Assembly (NCBI GenBank): GCA_021234155.1
Contig: JAJEKV010000062.1
Span: 5,332,497 to 5,396,496 of the forward strand
Source: Isoetes taiwanensis
Taxonomy: Eukaryota > Streptophyta > Lycopodiopsida > Isoetales > Isoetaceae
DNA: 64,000 nucleotides
Direction: 5' to 3'
In this document: one piece after another, positions 35,330 to 46,236 of the stretch
Position numbering within the stretch: the first letter of the stretch is position 1
Layout of the letters: the number at the start of each line of letters is the position of its first letter
Made by a program: the position numbers and the translations under genes
The notes under the pieces: model-generated
The model's input: only the letters and a program-made list of their open reading frames with translations
Told to the model about the DNA's origin: nothing
Database searches by the model: none

Positions 35330-35358
35330 CTAGTAACGGGTGCCCGGCGTTGCCGGGC
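35330..35358 (-). mobile_element. Helitron-type 3' terminus
   Basis: Read on the minus strand, a perfect 7-bp stem with 3-nt loop (GCCCGGC-AAC-GCCGGGC, 35342-35358) is followed after 8 nt by CTAG (35330-35333) and then T. A GC-rich hairpin about ten bases before CTRR, inserted before T, is the standard Helitron 3' end. The element would extend to the right. I could not locate its TC-type 5' end, so length and cargo are unknown. Confidence 0.65.
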
Positions 35359-35432
35359 ATAAGTATGGGCCTATTGTAGACAATGATGAAGTTGCCGGGC
35401 ATAAGTATGGGCCTATTGTAGACAATGATGAA
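35349..35432. repeat. Perfect 42-bp tandem duplication at the Helitron end
   Basis: The unit starting GTTGCCGGGCATAAGTATGG is present at 35349 and 35391 without a visible difference; it includes half of the terminal hairpin stem. Confidence 0.85.
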
Positions 35433-37747
35433 TTACAATAAATATAGCCCAAAATCTTGATGGCAGGTGTATTGAATTGATCTAAACATGGGAATGAATT
35501 GTATTGTATTCAAATCTAACAATTTACATATGGAAACTACTTTGGTGGTGGATGGATTGCAAAGGACACTTGGTATAGATTTCAAATGACAATGGTATCT
35601 ACAACATACTACAAAAGTAGCATTTAGATCTTTTACCATAACTTTAAAGCCCCAATAATATTTGGACAATGTTTTTGAAAATTCGACGGTCAAATAGGAC
35701 TGTGTGTCATACATGTTTTTGTAGACTAAGATGTGCATTCTATAATTTTTGTTTTTAAATGGGTGATATTTTGGTTCTTGTATAGGTTGTTAAGTTGTAG
35801 TGAAGCCAATTGGAACTTGTTTGGCATGTAAAGTGAATTAAAAAAACGGGAGAATAGCACAATTTCACAGACAATATTTATCTCTCTTTTTGCTATTGTG
35901 TTGAGTTTCTTGGCATGTATACCAAAGCCTACATCACAAAAAGAAGGGGAATAGATTCATCCTTTCAATCACATGATTGATTTATCGATAAACAATTGAG
36001 ACATCTATGCCAAGAACACTCCAAAGCATTACAATGATGCACATAATGCATAGCAATGCTCCTAGTTGTATAAGGCTTAGGATTGTAATAGCAAAATAAA
36101 ATGACCTTAACAATGTTGCACATAGTGTATAGCGAAGTTCCTAGCTATATAAGACCTAATATTGTAATAGCAAAGTAAAATGACCCTATTGAATGTGATT
36201 CATTACATCTATAGAAGATTGATTCTCGTGTCACACTATGTACTTGATAACATGACCCAAGAAGGTGAACATAAAGAATGAGGTAGCCATCGATTTAATG
36301 CACAATCGATGGAGTGTATGGAACCACACCTAAATACTCCCAATGTAATGGAAGTTGTTTCGTATAAACTGTATCAATTTCCTATTAACTAATGCATCAT
36401 GATATAGGATCCATATCCTATATCAGGATGCATTAGGCCTCCCTGCTACCTTAAGTCCTTCAACCAACAGAATATAAAGCTAGTACATCACCTTGATGCC
36501 TAAGTCTTCTTCAAGAGTGACTTGAAACAAATGGGCCAGATAGCTTATTGTGACAATTGTATTCATAAGTTGCAACCCAGCATATAGCTTATTGTAATAA
36601 TTGTATTCATAAGTTGCTGACTTTGTATTTTCAATTTGGAAGCTTGTTCTTATGGGCTAAGCTTGTTCTTAACAATGCTCAGATGAAAAATATGCAAAGA
36701 GAACTCTAGAGAAACTACAATGTACATCGTATGGAATATTATATAAACATGATTTTACAAAAACTGTCATGTTATAAGGTCTTCTACCAAGATAGTCTTC
36801 ACAAAAAAATACACTTGGGGTTTCAAAAAATTCCGACTTGCTGCCATAGTTTTGTTAGCAGTCACGTACATAAACATTAGGTTCATGATATAAGAATAGA
36901 AATTAAAATGACTCTGCATGTGAAACCTGCAATGAAGTATGAATGCATGTAAGGAGAATGTGTGTAAAAAACTTACATTAGCAACGGGGCAATCCAAATC
37001 TCCAAACTGATGCATATGTTTGTACAATCATGACACTGCAATTGCAACTGTCTGGGAGAATCCAATGCAGCATTCAATCATTCTCCCAATGTAGCATTCA
37101 ATCATTTTACCCAACAAATAATGAAATTACTGAGGGTATACATGATGAAACTCATTTCTTCCTTTCTGCGTTAATACCTATAAGCATGACGCCCTTTTTT
37201 GATGAGATAAAGAATACCTGGATGAAAGTCTCCAAAAGACATCATGGCACAATGATGAGATAAAGAATATAGATGAAAGTCTCCAAAAGACATCATGGCA
37301 CTCACACAACATTTCGCCATTAAAAAGGAACCATAATACGGGCTTTGAAGTTCCTGATTTGCATCAACACCCCATACAAATTAGAGAACTTGTATGAGAA
37401 CATCCAAACTTCATTGGATTGTCTCATAATGAATGAACTGTGTGCATAATAGGAACCAATTAGGCCCATCATCAATACCTTGAGAACTTCAGCTGGCTCA
37501 ATGTCAAATATTGTAGTAGCCTGACTTAAGAAGCTCTAGCCATGGAGACTAACTCTGTTCTAAGAATCTAAGCATAGTAACTGCAAGACAAAATAGGGGC
37601 TAAAGAGGCTAATCAATCATAAAATAAAATATATTGTATATTCCACTTGGGATTCGAAGACCTATACTATATGCTCCATATTATAAGCCTCACTTGCAAG
37701 GAAAAGTTATCCTATTGCAGAAGCTTCTATGTTTTGGGAACCAAGTA
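35433..37747. other. No assigned gene; several short tandem duplications
   Basis: Two-copy duplications lie at 36040-36190 (~85 bp, degenerate), 36540-36640 (~58 bp), 37058-37105 (~25 bp) and 37205-37305 (~52 bp). A minus-strand open stretch of about 66 codons (37320-37530, no start at its head) is not recognised. Confidence 0.5.
36389..36436. other. 22-bp inverted repeat with 4-nt loop
   Basis: CTAATGCATCATGATATAGG-AT pairs with ATCCTATATCAGGATGCATTAG with one mismatch around a CCAT loop. It could be a tiny foldback element or a transcribed hairpin; nothing else supports either. Confidence 0.75.
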
Positions 37748-38971
37748 TCATACACAACAACCATGCCTTCCCATATAGCAAACGAAGCAGAGCAATTTTG
37801 AGAGCCACACAATAGAAGATTTAAAAATAAAGACACAGCAGGGAGCCATTGTCTTCAAGGGAGCAACCCTTTGTTTCTTCAAAAGAAATGCATCGAGTTC
37901 GCGCTGCTTCTGATAGAACACTGCATCTGATTCTCTCTGACTCTTGTAAAATGCTGCATCTGCATCTTTGGCCACTACTTCATTTTCTACTACTGCTTTA
38001 GAAAACTTTTCTGCTCTGAATTTTTCAATGGCTGCAATAGCCTGTCTTTCATTCAAATCCTTTTCCAACTGTGCTTCTCGAATCTGCGCATTCTTTTGCG
38101 CCTCAATTGCTGCAATCCTTGTATCTTGGTCCAACTTGGCCTTGCTTATTGCAACACTTGCTGCAGCTTGGTTCTTTCTAATGTTAACTTCTGCTTGTCT
38201 TTCTGCTACTTGCTTCTCTGTCACAGTAGTCTGCTCCACTTCAAACAACTTAGTCTCATTCTGAACCTTACAAATGTTTCTCAGTGTCTCGCCCTCTTTT
38301 TCCTTTGCACCAACATCTCCTAAATAATTAGCATGAGCAATATCTATTTTTGCTTGATTTGCAGCACCCTTCTGTATCTTCTGACCAAGGTAGGAGAAAT
38401 ATTCATGACCAGGGAGATCACTCAACTGTTTAATATTAGCATTGTAGATCTTCAAGCCAAACTGGTTCAATTCAAGCTGAACCTTCTCAAATATACTTTG
38501 TTTAAATTCCTTAGTGCCTTCGAAGATCTCCTTCATGGTAAGAGAGGCAGCCAACACACGGGTTTCGCCTTCCACAATGCCTTTGATAATAACATGAACA
38601 TGTTCACCCCTCAAATCATGAGTAGCAAGAAGCTGAGCATACAAATTGAGCTCGTCTATTTCCAGATTGGGACCAATGGTAAAAACAGCAGGCAAACTGA
38701 AGGGCAGCATTTCCTTGCTCATGGCCTGGATGTCAAACTCATAATTATGAGGGCTCACATCAAGAATTCTATACCTCTGACCCGGAAGAACCCATTTCTT
38801 TTTTGTGATCAGAGTTCCTGAGATGCCAAAACCAGTAAGAGCAAGATATTCAGAAGGGAAGGGCACTCTAAAGCAGTGGCCTGGCCTTAACCATTCTGGA
38901 GCAAATAGTCTGCGTATAAAATGTTCTTCTGCACATTTAAAATTCTGCATATCATCTTCTAGTGTCAAATT
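37748..38971 (-). CDS. Flotillin-like protein, C-terminally truncated
   Basis: One long open exon encodes a flotillin (SPFH/band-7) protein. From FRVPFPSEYLALTGFGI (about 38872) it follows plant flotillins through PAVFTIGP, GIVEGETRVLAASLTM, FDKV-like FEKVQLELNQFGLKIYNANI and DLPGHEYFSYLGQK, then an Ala/Glu/Lys-rich coiled coil to about 37867. Flotillins form membrane microdomain scaffolds at the plasma membrane and act in endocytosis and, in legumes, symbiotic infection. After QRELDAFLLKKQR the family's last ~80-100 residues (with a YL-x2-LL and SIWTN-type ending) are missing; the frame instead reads about 35 unrelated residues to a stop. The N-terminus carries about 33 extra residues before the usual start, entered through a TTCCAG acceptor at 38972. 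Truncated but otherwise open; function uncertain. Confidence 0.8.
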   Translation of the reverse strand, partial: NLTLEDDMQNFKCAEEHFIRRLFAPEWLRPGHCFRVPFPSEYLALTGFGISGTLITKKKWVLPGQRYRILDVSPHNYEFDIQAMSKEMLPFSLPAVFTIGPNLEIDELNLYAQLLATHDLRGEHVHVIIKGIVEGETRVLAASLTMKEIFEGTKEFKQSIFEKVQLELNQFGLKIYNANIKQLSDLPGHEYFSYLGQKIQKGAANQAKIDIAHANYLGDVGAKEKEGETLRNICKVQNETKLFEVEQTTVTEKQVAERQAEVNIRKNQAAASVAISKAKLDQDTRIAAIEAQKNAQIREAQLEKDLNERQAIAAIEKFRAEKFSKAVVENEVVAKDADAAFYKSQRESDAVFYQKQRELDAFLLKKQRVAPLKTMAPCCVFIFKSSIVWLSKLLCFVCYMGRHGCCV

Positions 38972-39441
38972 CTGGAATTATAACCATATGTTACTAAATA
39001 CTTCACAAATTTAAGAAACAATTACATACCAAAAGAGTAATCTTTCTGAATTACATCTCCCATCCCATACAACAGACGAAGCAGATTCTGGTAGCCACTT
39101 TTGCATTTGCCATTACATGTTCATGAATCTAGAAGTATCATGTGTATAAGGTATTCTTCTACGTGTTTGTTACTATACACATCATCTTTGGAATTACAAC
39201 CATGTATCAAAGATACATGACGAAATTGAGAAAAAATACATATCAAAAGAGTGATCTACATCTCCAGTCCTATACAACAGATTACCACATTGCCAGTCCC
39301 ATACATTACCACATTCTAGTAACCACTTTGGATATCATCCTTGCTACATAGCTATTAGTTTGTCAACTTCTCATCCTCTTTTTAATAAATAAAAGAATGA
39401 CATTAGAAGGGAATCACGTATGACATTAAGGAATTATTTAC

Positions 39442-40464
39442 CTGATCATTGGTTGTTATCTTGGAAAAGAAGCTGCTGACAGACAAAGTTTGGTGCTCTG
39501 CACTGAAATCTTTGAATGTCCAATGCAATATGTTTTCCTCATGAACACAATACAATTTATATCCCTGCTCTGAGTTTAAAACGGATATGAAGTGTTCATA
39601 ATGCAACACCTGCAAAAGGCAAACCTTGAGAATGGAAAATGTAGCCATAAGTGGATGCATATTGGCAAGTAAAGATGCTGAACAAAGTACCTGCACAACA
39701 GATACAGTGAACTTCAGCTCACTGCAATTCCAAAACATAGCTCAAAATGCCTACCTTGTTATGCAAGAATGATAGCCATGAAAACGTGTTGATGTAGTTG
39801 AACAAATCTACCTAAATGCCAACTCTGCAGTGCCTTCAAACCCAATAATAAAGAATGAAGTGCCAATTCTTGAAGCAATAAATCAATTTTGCATTTGATA
39901 CAGCTAAACCCTGAGTCTATTCAGCGATCCCTATTCATTGGCAATTATATTATGCATGGTAAGTATGAGTGATGGTTATCAAAGCTCGATAGTTACACAA
40001 TTCTGTGGGGATGCAATCAGTCAAGAAATTTAATCCAAGAAATGCCATCGCCTAGGACTCTGTAGCCACGACTAAATCCATTCTATAAAAGACAAAACCA
40101 ATAAATGTGGTTCTCTAAACTGCAGGGATAACAGAGATGCTAAAGTTAGGGATGCAGATAAAAGGAACACCATACAAATGAAGATACATGCTTCCAAAAC
40201 AGAACAAAGTACTATGTTCCACAGGGTACTGCCTGATAGAACAAAACTGCGGTATGTTGAAACAACACCGTAGCTCATATCTTCATGTGCTCATGCCGCT
40301 AAAAATTGGGGATCGATAAGAGCCCCCACAATTGGGCAAAGAGCTAAAAGGACTTTCATCAATTCGCAAAGAGCATGCAAAAGCAAGCTACCAACCATTT
40401 CTTTACCTGGCAAAGAACTCTCAGCATCGAGACTACCAACACCAGAACTACCACGACCAGCCAT
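39442..40464 (-). CDS. Upstream exons spliceable onto the flotillin-like ORF; product unrecognised
   Basis: Three exon-like segments precede the flotillin exon: 40464-40407 (ATG, MAGRGSSGVGSLDAESSLP, donor CCAG|GTAAAG), 39721-39691 (SELKFTVSVVQ, donor CAG|GTACTT) and 39609-39442 (56 codons, VLHYEHFISVLNSEQGYKLY onward, donor CAG|GTAAAT). The last two join each other and the flotillin exon in phase 0 without stops, giving a continuous reading frame. The first exon ends in phase 1 while the second needs phase 2, so an exon is missing or a boundary is wrong. I do not recognise the added N-terminal part, and it is not found in flotillins I know. Either this is a fusion gene or a chance splice path. 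Confidence 0.45.
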
Positions 40465-41270
40465 TTCAATGTTTTTATAGCTCCAGAATTTGCATGAGCC
40501 CAATTTGCATGTAGCTCCAGCCTGCCACCATCTCTATCGATCTCCCGACAATAGATGAAGAAGATCTAGCCGTCTCCTCGCACGTGAAGAAGGGCAATCC
40601 GAAGCCCTCGAACCCCTAATTCTTAGTCCAGTATTTTTTTTTCGTTCCATCTCATTTTTTGTTCATCTGAAAAAAATTCCGGCAACAAAAAACCCCAAAC
40701 CATAGCACAATAATCTAAAGAAAAAATCTAAAAAGTTTTTGGGGTGCCGGAAAAACCAAATTTAAACAATAGATACTTAATGCTAATGCTTAATGGTTAA
40801 AAGATGTCGAATAATGGTTTTGCTTTTTGTTTTGTTTGATAAGTTATGTAAGTTGAAAAGTTCTATAAGTGAATGATGCAATTGATCATATTTGACATCA
40901 ATTCTCTAACCATGAGAACACTTACTCAAACCTGATCTAGCAATCATGTATATATTTGCAGTGGTCATACAGAGAATGGTGTTAAGTTGGAGTTAATAGA
41001 TATGCATTAGGAACTTGATGCCTATATCAGAGACCACTAACTTTCTTTCCTGCAGATGCGTGAGCGTAAGCGAGGCTCTATATTTAATAAGGTTCTAGCT
41101 AAAAATCGCCATTTGAGCTACACATATTTTGCAAAAAGGTTCAAAAATCGTCAATTAGGTTGCAACCAAATTATAAAGAAGTAGGAAAAATGGCCAGTTC
41201 AGGCTACACTTTTGTGGGCTTGTTTTACAAGGAATGGCCAATTCATTGTACTTATTCAAAATTATAGGTC
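40465..41270. other. Upstream region, no coding gene seen
   Basis: Contains the presumed promoter/5' UTR of the minus-strand locus (40465-40620) and a weak inverted repeat with TTCCGGCA / TGCCGGAA arms at about 40677-40752. Remaining sequence is AT-rich. Confidence 0.4.
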
Positions 41271-41465
41271 CCTTAAAATTTTCCCTGGTAATAGGGCATT
41301 GATGTCGAGGCTGATAACGTAAAGACATTATTAGCCAGTGATGGTGAAACCCTAACAAGGAGCTCGAGATTCGGACGGAGATCTTTGAAGCGGTGGCCGA
41401 AGGTTAGGATCGAATTCAACCCAAGAAATGCCTCCTCCTGCGACTTTGGAGTTTATGGCCTTGAA
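41271..41465 (+). pseudogene. 5' fragment of an mL53 gene copy
   Basis: GGGCATTGATGTCGAGGCTGATAACGT-type hairpin sequence (damaged), a telo-box AAACCCTAA and the first ~115 bp of the mL53 reading frame (GGTTAGGATCGAATTCAACC, GGAGTTTATGGCC) are present. The ATG region reads GATCTTTGAAG instead of GATGCTGAAG, so the start is lost. After 41465 the sequence diverges from mL53. This is a dead, truncated relative of the copies at 52.3 and 52.98 kb. Confidence 0.75.
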
Positions 41466-41529
41466 TGCGGTGGTGACAACATCGGGCGATACGTGAGAAT
41501 GCGGTGACCGCCGGTTCTGAGGGAACAAT

Positions 41530-41785
41530 GGGTTTTGGAAGCGATCCACAAGCATATCTTGGGTATATTCTAGCATATACTCAGGATAAGCCAAGGTTTG
41601 TCCCCCTAGGGGCAACCCAAAAAGAGGTTACGGCCACACAATTCGTGTGAATATCGGACATGGTCGTGTAAAAACCAGAAATAAATCATAAAATGGTAAG
41701 ATCAGAAGTAGTAGAGCATTGATGTTTGGGCTGATAGCGTAAAAGACGTTATTAGCCGTGATGGTGAAACCCTAAAAAACAAGGT
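41530..41785 (+). repeat. Dispersed repeat plus one 160-bp module copy
   Basis: CACAAGCATATCTTGGGTAT to GGGGCAACCCAAAAAGAGG (41530-41635) recurs at 48127-48225. It runs directly into a single copy of the 160-bp telo-box module (41620-41780). Confidence 0.75.
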
Positions 41786-42054
41786 GCTTTGCAACCCAAG
41801 AGGAGGGTTTCCCTCCATGGCCGGAGGTTGAAGTGGCTTAAATCATACTAATTAAATTGATGTTTTAAAATCAATCAAAATTGCTATTATGATATATTTA
41901 ACAAAATTTGGACTTATTCAAATCTAATAAATGTACTCCAAGCATACCATGATAATATATTATATGTAGTTTTAGCTCTTATTGATTATAATAAAATTTT
42001 CTGTTTATCTTTAAATCAAAAATATGATAATTACTAAAGTTTAAATTTTGCAAA
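41786..42054. other. AT-rich, no gene seen
   Basis: Spacer between the module copy and the truncated chromovirus. Confidence 0.5.
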
Positions 42055-42059
42055 GGTGG

Positions 42060-42720
42060 CAACTCCAAGCGGACCTCACCAAAGCGGGGAAAGATAAAAG
42101 ATTGGGGCAAGTCATTGGCAAAAGAAGGCCCATGTAGCATTTGAGACGTTGAGGAAGCTCTAACGACCGCGCCAGTCTTAGTCTTGCCAGATCCAGCCAA
42201 GGATAAGCTTGTGGCAATAGACGCTAGCAGGATAGCAACAGGTGCAGTTCTCATGCAGGAGGAAAGGGTAGTCGCATACGACTCCAAGAAGATGAATGAT
42301 GCAGAGCAACGCTACCCGACTCATGACCAAGAGCTTTTGGCCATTGTGAGGGCCTTGAGAATCTGGAGACACTACTTGTTGGAAAGAAAGTTCCAACTAG
42401 ACACAGATCATCAAAGCCTCCAGTACACCTTCACGCAACCACTCCTGAATTTGAGGCAAAGGAGGTGGATGGAATTTCTCGAACAGTACTACTTCGAAAT
42501 AGTCTACAAGCCAGGCAAGCTGAATGTAGTCGCAGATGCACTCTCTAGGAAGCCATTGAAGAGAATGACCCATTGCAACGCCATATCGACCCTCACAAGT
42601 GAGTATGGCAAAAGAATTGAAGAGACGTTGCCATCCGACGGCGACTTTAAAGAATTGTGGGCAAGCCTCTCCAAAGAGGCAAGAACTATAAGAAAGGGAG
42701 GCCTTCAAGAACTATAAGAA
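42060..42720 (+). pseudogene. RT end and RNase H of chromovirus 2
   Basis: 42060-42180 reads as the RT-RNase H connection with one frameshift near 42170. From 42184 a 177-codon frame gives LVAIDASRIATGAVLMQEE, VAYDSKKMNDAEQRYPTHDQ, ELLAIVRALRIWRHYLL and VYKPGKLNVVADALSR, the full set of Ty3/gypsy RNase H blocks with acidic residues (D in AIDAS, E in HDQEL, D in VADAL) in place. RNase H removes RNA template during reverse transcription. The domain itself is undamaged but has no functional polymerase upstream. Confidence 0.88.
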
Positions 42721-43870
42721 GGAAGGTAACCTCCTATACCATAAGAACAAGTTGTGTGTACCAGAACCTTCGGAAGTAAGGAAGTTAATCCTTTACGATA
42801 CACACAATAGCCCCATAGCTGGCTATGCAGGGTTCATGAAGACATATTTCAAGATTAGAAGCAGCTACTTCTGGCCCGGCATGAAAGCAAGGTACATTCG
42901 AGAGTGCCAGTTATGCCAGCAGACAAAAGTGGAGCAACCCCGAATTCCAGGAGCTTTGGAGCCATTGTTGGTGCCGAACGCTAAGTGGGAAGTCATAAGT
43001 ATGGATTTCATTACGGGACTCCCAAGAACAGCAAGAGGCAAGGATGCCCTGATGGTGGTGGTGGATAAGTTGTCAAAGATGGCACATTTAAATGCGTGCG
43101 AGGACAACGAGATACAACATTGAATCTTTGCCGTCCTATTTAATAAGGAGATTTTTAGACTCTACGGTATGCGAGGGAGATAATCTCGGATAGAGACTCT
43201 AAATTTATGAGTGCATTCTGGCAGGATTTGTTTACCACCATTTAGACGAAGCTCTCTATGAGCACAGCATATCAGCCCCAGACGGATGGTCAGACGGAGC
43301 GAACCAACAGGATCATTGAAGATATGCTAAGGAATTATGTGTGGAACAAACAGTCTAAGTGGGAGGATTTCATCCACTTAGTAGAGTTAAATATATGCGG
43401 CACTAAGCGAGTCATCGCGAGATGTCTCCTTTCATGATTAATTATGGGTATCAGTGTCTTACCCCAGATACTTGGCACAATCCAGTGTCAAAAGTGGAAG
43501 TATCCCAGCAGATGTTATCGGATATGCAGCAGCTAGTGGAGGAGGTAAGAGGATACCTTCTAGCAGCAAGGCAGAAAAGCGTAGCCGATAAGCACTGAAC
43601 GGTCGAAGACAATGTATGGTTGAAGATCAAGGTGAAGCAGGCCAAGCTCCGCATCGAAAATTGCAAGAAGCTTGCTCCAAGATGGGCTGGACCTTTCAGG
43701 ATAACCAAAAGAGTAGGTACACAATCCTACAAGTTGGACCTGCCAGCACATCTTAAAATCCATAGGGTCTTCCATGTAAGTCTCCTAAAGAGGCACACTC
43801 CTAATCGAGAGGGAAGTATTGGAGACAACCGAAAGTTCTTCGAAAATGACGGAGGACCAGCTTTTGAAAT
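42721..43870 (+). pseudogene. Integrase of chromovirus 2
   Basis: The zinc-binding HHCC domain is visible: H in YDTHNSPIAGYAG, H-equivalent region, then CQLCQQTK. The catalytic core follows with VISMDFITGLPRTARGKDAL (first Asp), DRDSKFMSAFWQDLF (second Asp, about 43195) and TAYQPQTDGQTERTNR with the catalytic Glu (about 43270-43310). A stop after DNEIQH (43121) and a TAG in the TTIxTK block break the frame, and after about 43400 the frame shifts. The C-terminal region (43620-43870) includes WAGPFRITKRVG, a GPF/Y-type motif. Integrase inserts element cDNA into the genome; this copy is inactive. Confidence 0.85.
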
Positions 43871-44220
43871 CGTCTGAGAGGTTCTTCTTGACCGGGCCTA
43901 TAAGAAGACAAGAAGATCCAAATTTCTCCAATACCTAGTGAAATGGACGCACTTGCCTGTGAAAGACGCTACGTGGATACTACAATCAGATTTGGAGATG
44001 CAGTACCCCCAATTCATGGAGCAATGCAAGGATCGACTCATCACCGAAGTAGTCGACACCAAACCGATAGGTGAGTGGAAGGTAGATTAAAAAGTCTACT
44101 TCCGTCCCATGGAAGTAGATGACCTTGAGAGATAAGAGGCCATTCAGGCATGCATTGATAGGAAAGCACCTCTAGTCAATGCCTACTACGGGAAGGACGC
44201 CATCCTTCAAGCCAAAGGCA
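43871..44220 (+). pseudogene. Chromodomain and tail of chromovirus 2
   Basis: Reading through a single TGA at 43874, the frame gives EVLLDRAYKKTRRSKFLQYL then VKWTHLPVKDATWILQSDLE, a chromodomain with the conserved Y-L-V-K-W and W residues. It continues about 60 codons to a TAA near 44089, then a second open piece to about 44223. Chromodomains at the integrase C-terminus guide insertion to heterochromatin marks in chromoviruses. Confidence 0.8.
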
Positions 44221-44745
44221 ACTAAAGATGTAGGCATGAGTGATCATCCTAGGCATGATAGGGCGCTATTTCCACGGCCACGATGGAAGAAGCATCCTCT
44301 TCCTACGCCGGGAGATTAGTCTTGCATCCATGTAAATTGTAATTAATGGGCGGTTCCCTAACAACCAACTTTATAATAATTAAATGCATACTGACGTAGT
44401 GTTGAACCTGTAGGCCAATAGGAGAGTCTAGCGGCAGGAAGGTCGCATTGCGAAGACTTCCAACACATATTTTTTTTGTCATGATGTGTTGTAAGGAAAT
44501 GATATGGAACCTTGATTAGAGAATTTTGAGACCTATGTTTATAATAATGGTGTAAGCCATAAAATTTTGTGAATAATAAACGATAAAGCAAGAGGATGAA
44601 AGAACCTCTTATCATAGTATAATATTAAACAAGGATGTGTTATGATAAATTAAAATATTACCTTGAGGTAATTACATTGTAAAATTATATGTATCAAGTG
44701 TAATTAAGGTGGGGAGACGCGTGATGCTGAGGACAACATCAATTC

Positions 44746-44758
44746 AAGGTGGGGAGAT
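44746..44758 (+). other. Polypurine tract of chromovirus 2
   Basis: AAGGTGGGGAGAT directly precedes the LTR start TGTGACGT. A near copy, AAGGTGGGGAGACG, lies about 40 bp upstream. Confidence 0.75.
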
Positions 44759-46236
44759 TGTGACGTTCCAGTATAATATACAATCCGAATACATATATTA
44801 TACTGCCACGTCACACGTACATGTCATCATGACAAGTACTGGAGGGACATAAAGGGTTGCACCTAGGGGGCAACCTCGTATGTTGTGCATGTTTAATAAA
44901 CATATACAACTATAAACCCCATTGCCAAGTGGCAAAACCCCATTTTGCCAATGTTAACCTAACCCTAAAAGTCCCCATATAAGGGCTTTCCTTAAACCCA
45001 AAACCTTTCTTCTTTTGCAATTAGGGTTTTCCAGATCCATTCCGGCCAAACCAAGACCCTAGTTCGCATTGTCAGGCTCTGATAAGCCGCATTTGCACAA
45101 CAGATCTTCCAGCAGCAGCAGTCTTCAACAAGATCAAAGGCATGGGCGCATTCCGAGGATCTGGAGCGAGTCAGGGGCCAGGTAAATGGTCATTCTCACA
45201 GCAATGCGCCTTTGGCTTGGCAATGAGCTGATTTAGCATGTTAGTTCAGCCTTAGAGGCCTTATAGATTCGAGATCATAAGCTCTAACAAAAGAACCTAA
45301 CTTTGGATGTTTAGGTAGATAGATTAGATGTTATTCTACATTTCAGTTCTTTGATGATGATGGTGTTCATTCTATGCTCTCCGGTGTATTGGGAAGGGGG
45401 GTAGAGACCCTGAAAGCCTTAGTAGTTGATGTATCTAGATAGCCTCATTAATTCCCAATTAATACGGCCTGTGCACAAGAGCCCGCCTGGTTGTAGGTAG
45501 AGGGGCTAGACCGATGGAATAAGGGGGACTTGTCCCATCAGCGATTGATCCCCTCGGTGTGTAAAGCCTACCAGGGATCTTATGGGCTAGGCTTAATGGT
45601 TTTGCCACTGCGTGTGGGCAAGGCATGAGCTCGGCGACTTCTGGGGTGATCGTCACCTTCCATGAGGTTCAAGTCGAATAAGGCGCAAGCCCTCTAGCCA
45701 CTGTGATGGGCATGCATGCCTCGGGAGGGGGGTGACTCTCCTCCCCTACTCATCGGGGATCGGGAAGATGCAACCCGGCCAGCCCTCTCTTGGCTATGTA
45801 CCCGGCCCAGGCTGGTCAGGGGTAATACTTTTCAACCTACTCACGCAAAGTGTGCACGGGAGGGGCGGATGGAGTGGACTACCCAACAGCCATGTTCTTA
45901 TGCCAGCCCAATCCATTGTCATGACTTCGGTCTGCATTGACTTCTGGAGACCCAAGCCGTCAGTCGATCCCCTATGAGTCTGAGCCCTGGGTAGGATCTC
46001 CCCATGTTGATGTTATTGATGTTGTTGGACATGTTATGTTATGATGTGATCACCGCTCGAGGTGATTTGTTGATGTATTGATGTCATGTGCTCATGTTTA
46101 TTCACGCTTCCGCAGCTAGGACAGTCCCGAAGGAAGACGGGAAAATGACCCATCCACTCTTCCCTCACTGGCCAGGGGGATGAACTCCGCCTTCTGATAC
46201 GATGGGAACATCGTAGAGGAAGTAGGGGACGTCACA
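44759..46236 (+). repeat. 3' LTR of chromovirus 2 (1,478 bp)
   Basis: Starts TGTGACGT and ends ACGTCACA, an exact 8-bp inverted terminus. The internal stretch 45380-45990 matches the LTR of chromovirus 1. A transcription start and R region probably lie near 44990-45060, where the short AT-rich segment is followed by an AAACCTTTCTTC leader-like sequence; this is inference. Confidence 0.85.

Larger units (their letters stand above)
42055..46236 (+). mobile_element. 5'-truncated Ty3/gypsy chromovirus 2 with 3' LTR
   Basis: Begins abruptly near the end of the reverse transcriptase and continues with RNase H, integrase, chromodomain, a polypurine tract (44746-44758) and a 3' LTR (44759-46236). 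It is the same family as the element at 7.8-14.7 kb but better preserved: RNase H and the integrase core are open over long stretches. The lack of gag, protease, most of RT and the 5' LTR shows 5' loss by deletion. Five bases after the LTR are GCTAC, but no left flank exists to test a target duplication. Confidence 0.88.

Noticed and set aside
37320-37530. Minus-strand open stretch of ~66 codons downstream of the flotillin exon, as a missing flotillin C-terminus
   Set aside because: It shows none of the flotillin C-terminal motifs and has no supported splice link to the upstream exon.
40677-40752. MITE with TTCCGGCA/TGCCGGAA ends
   Set aside because: Only 8 bp pair before the arms diverge, and no target duplication is visible.
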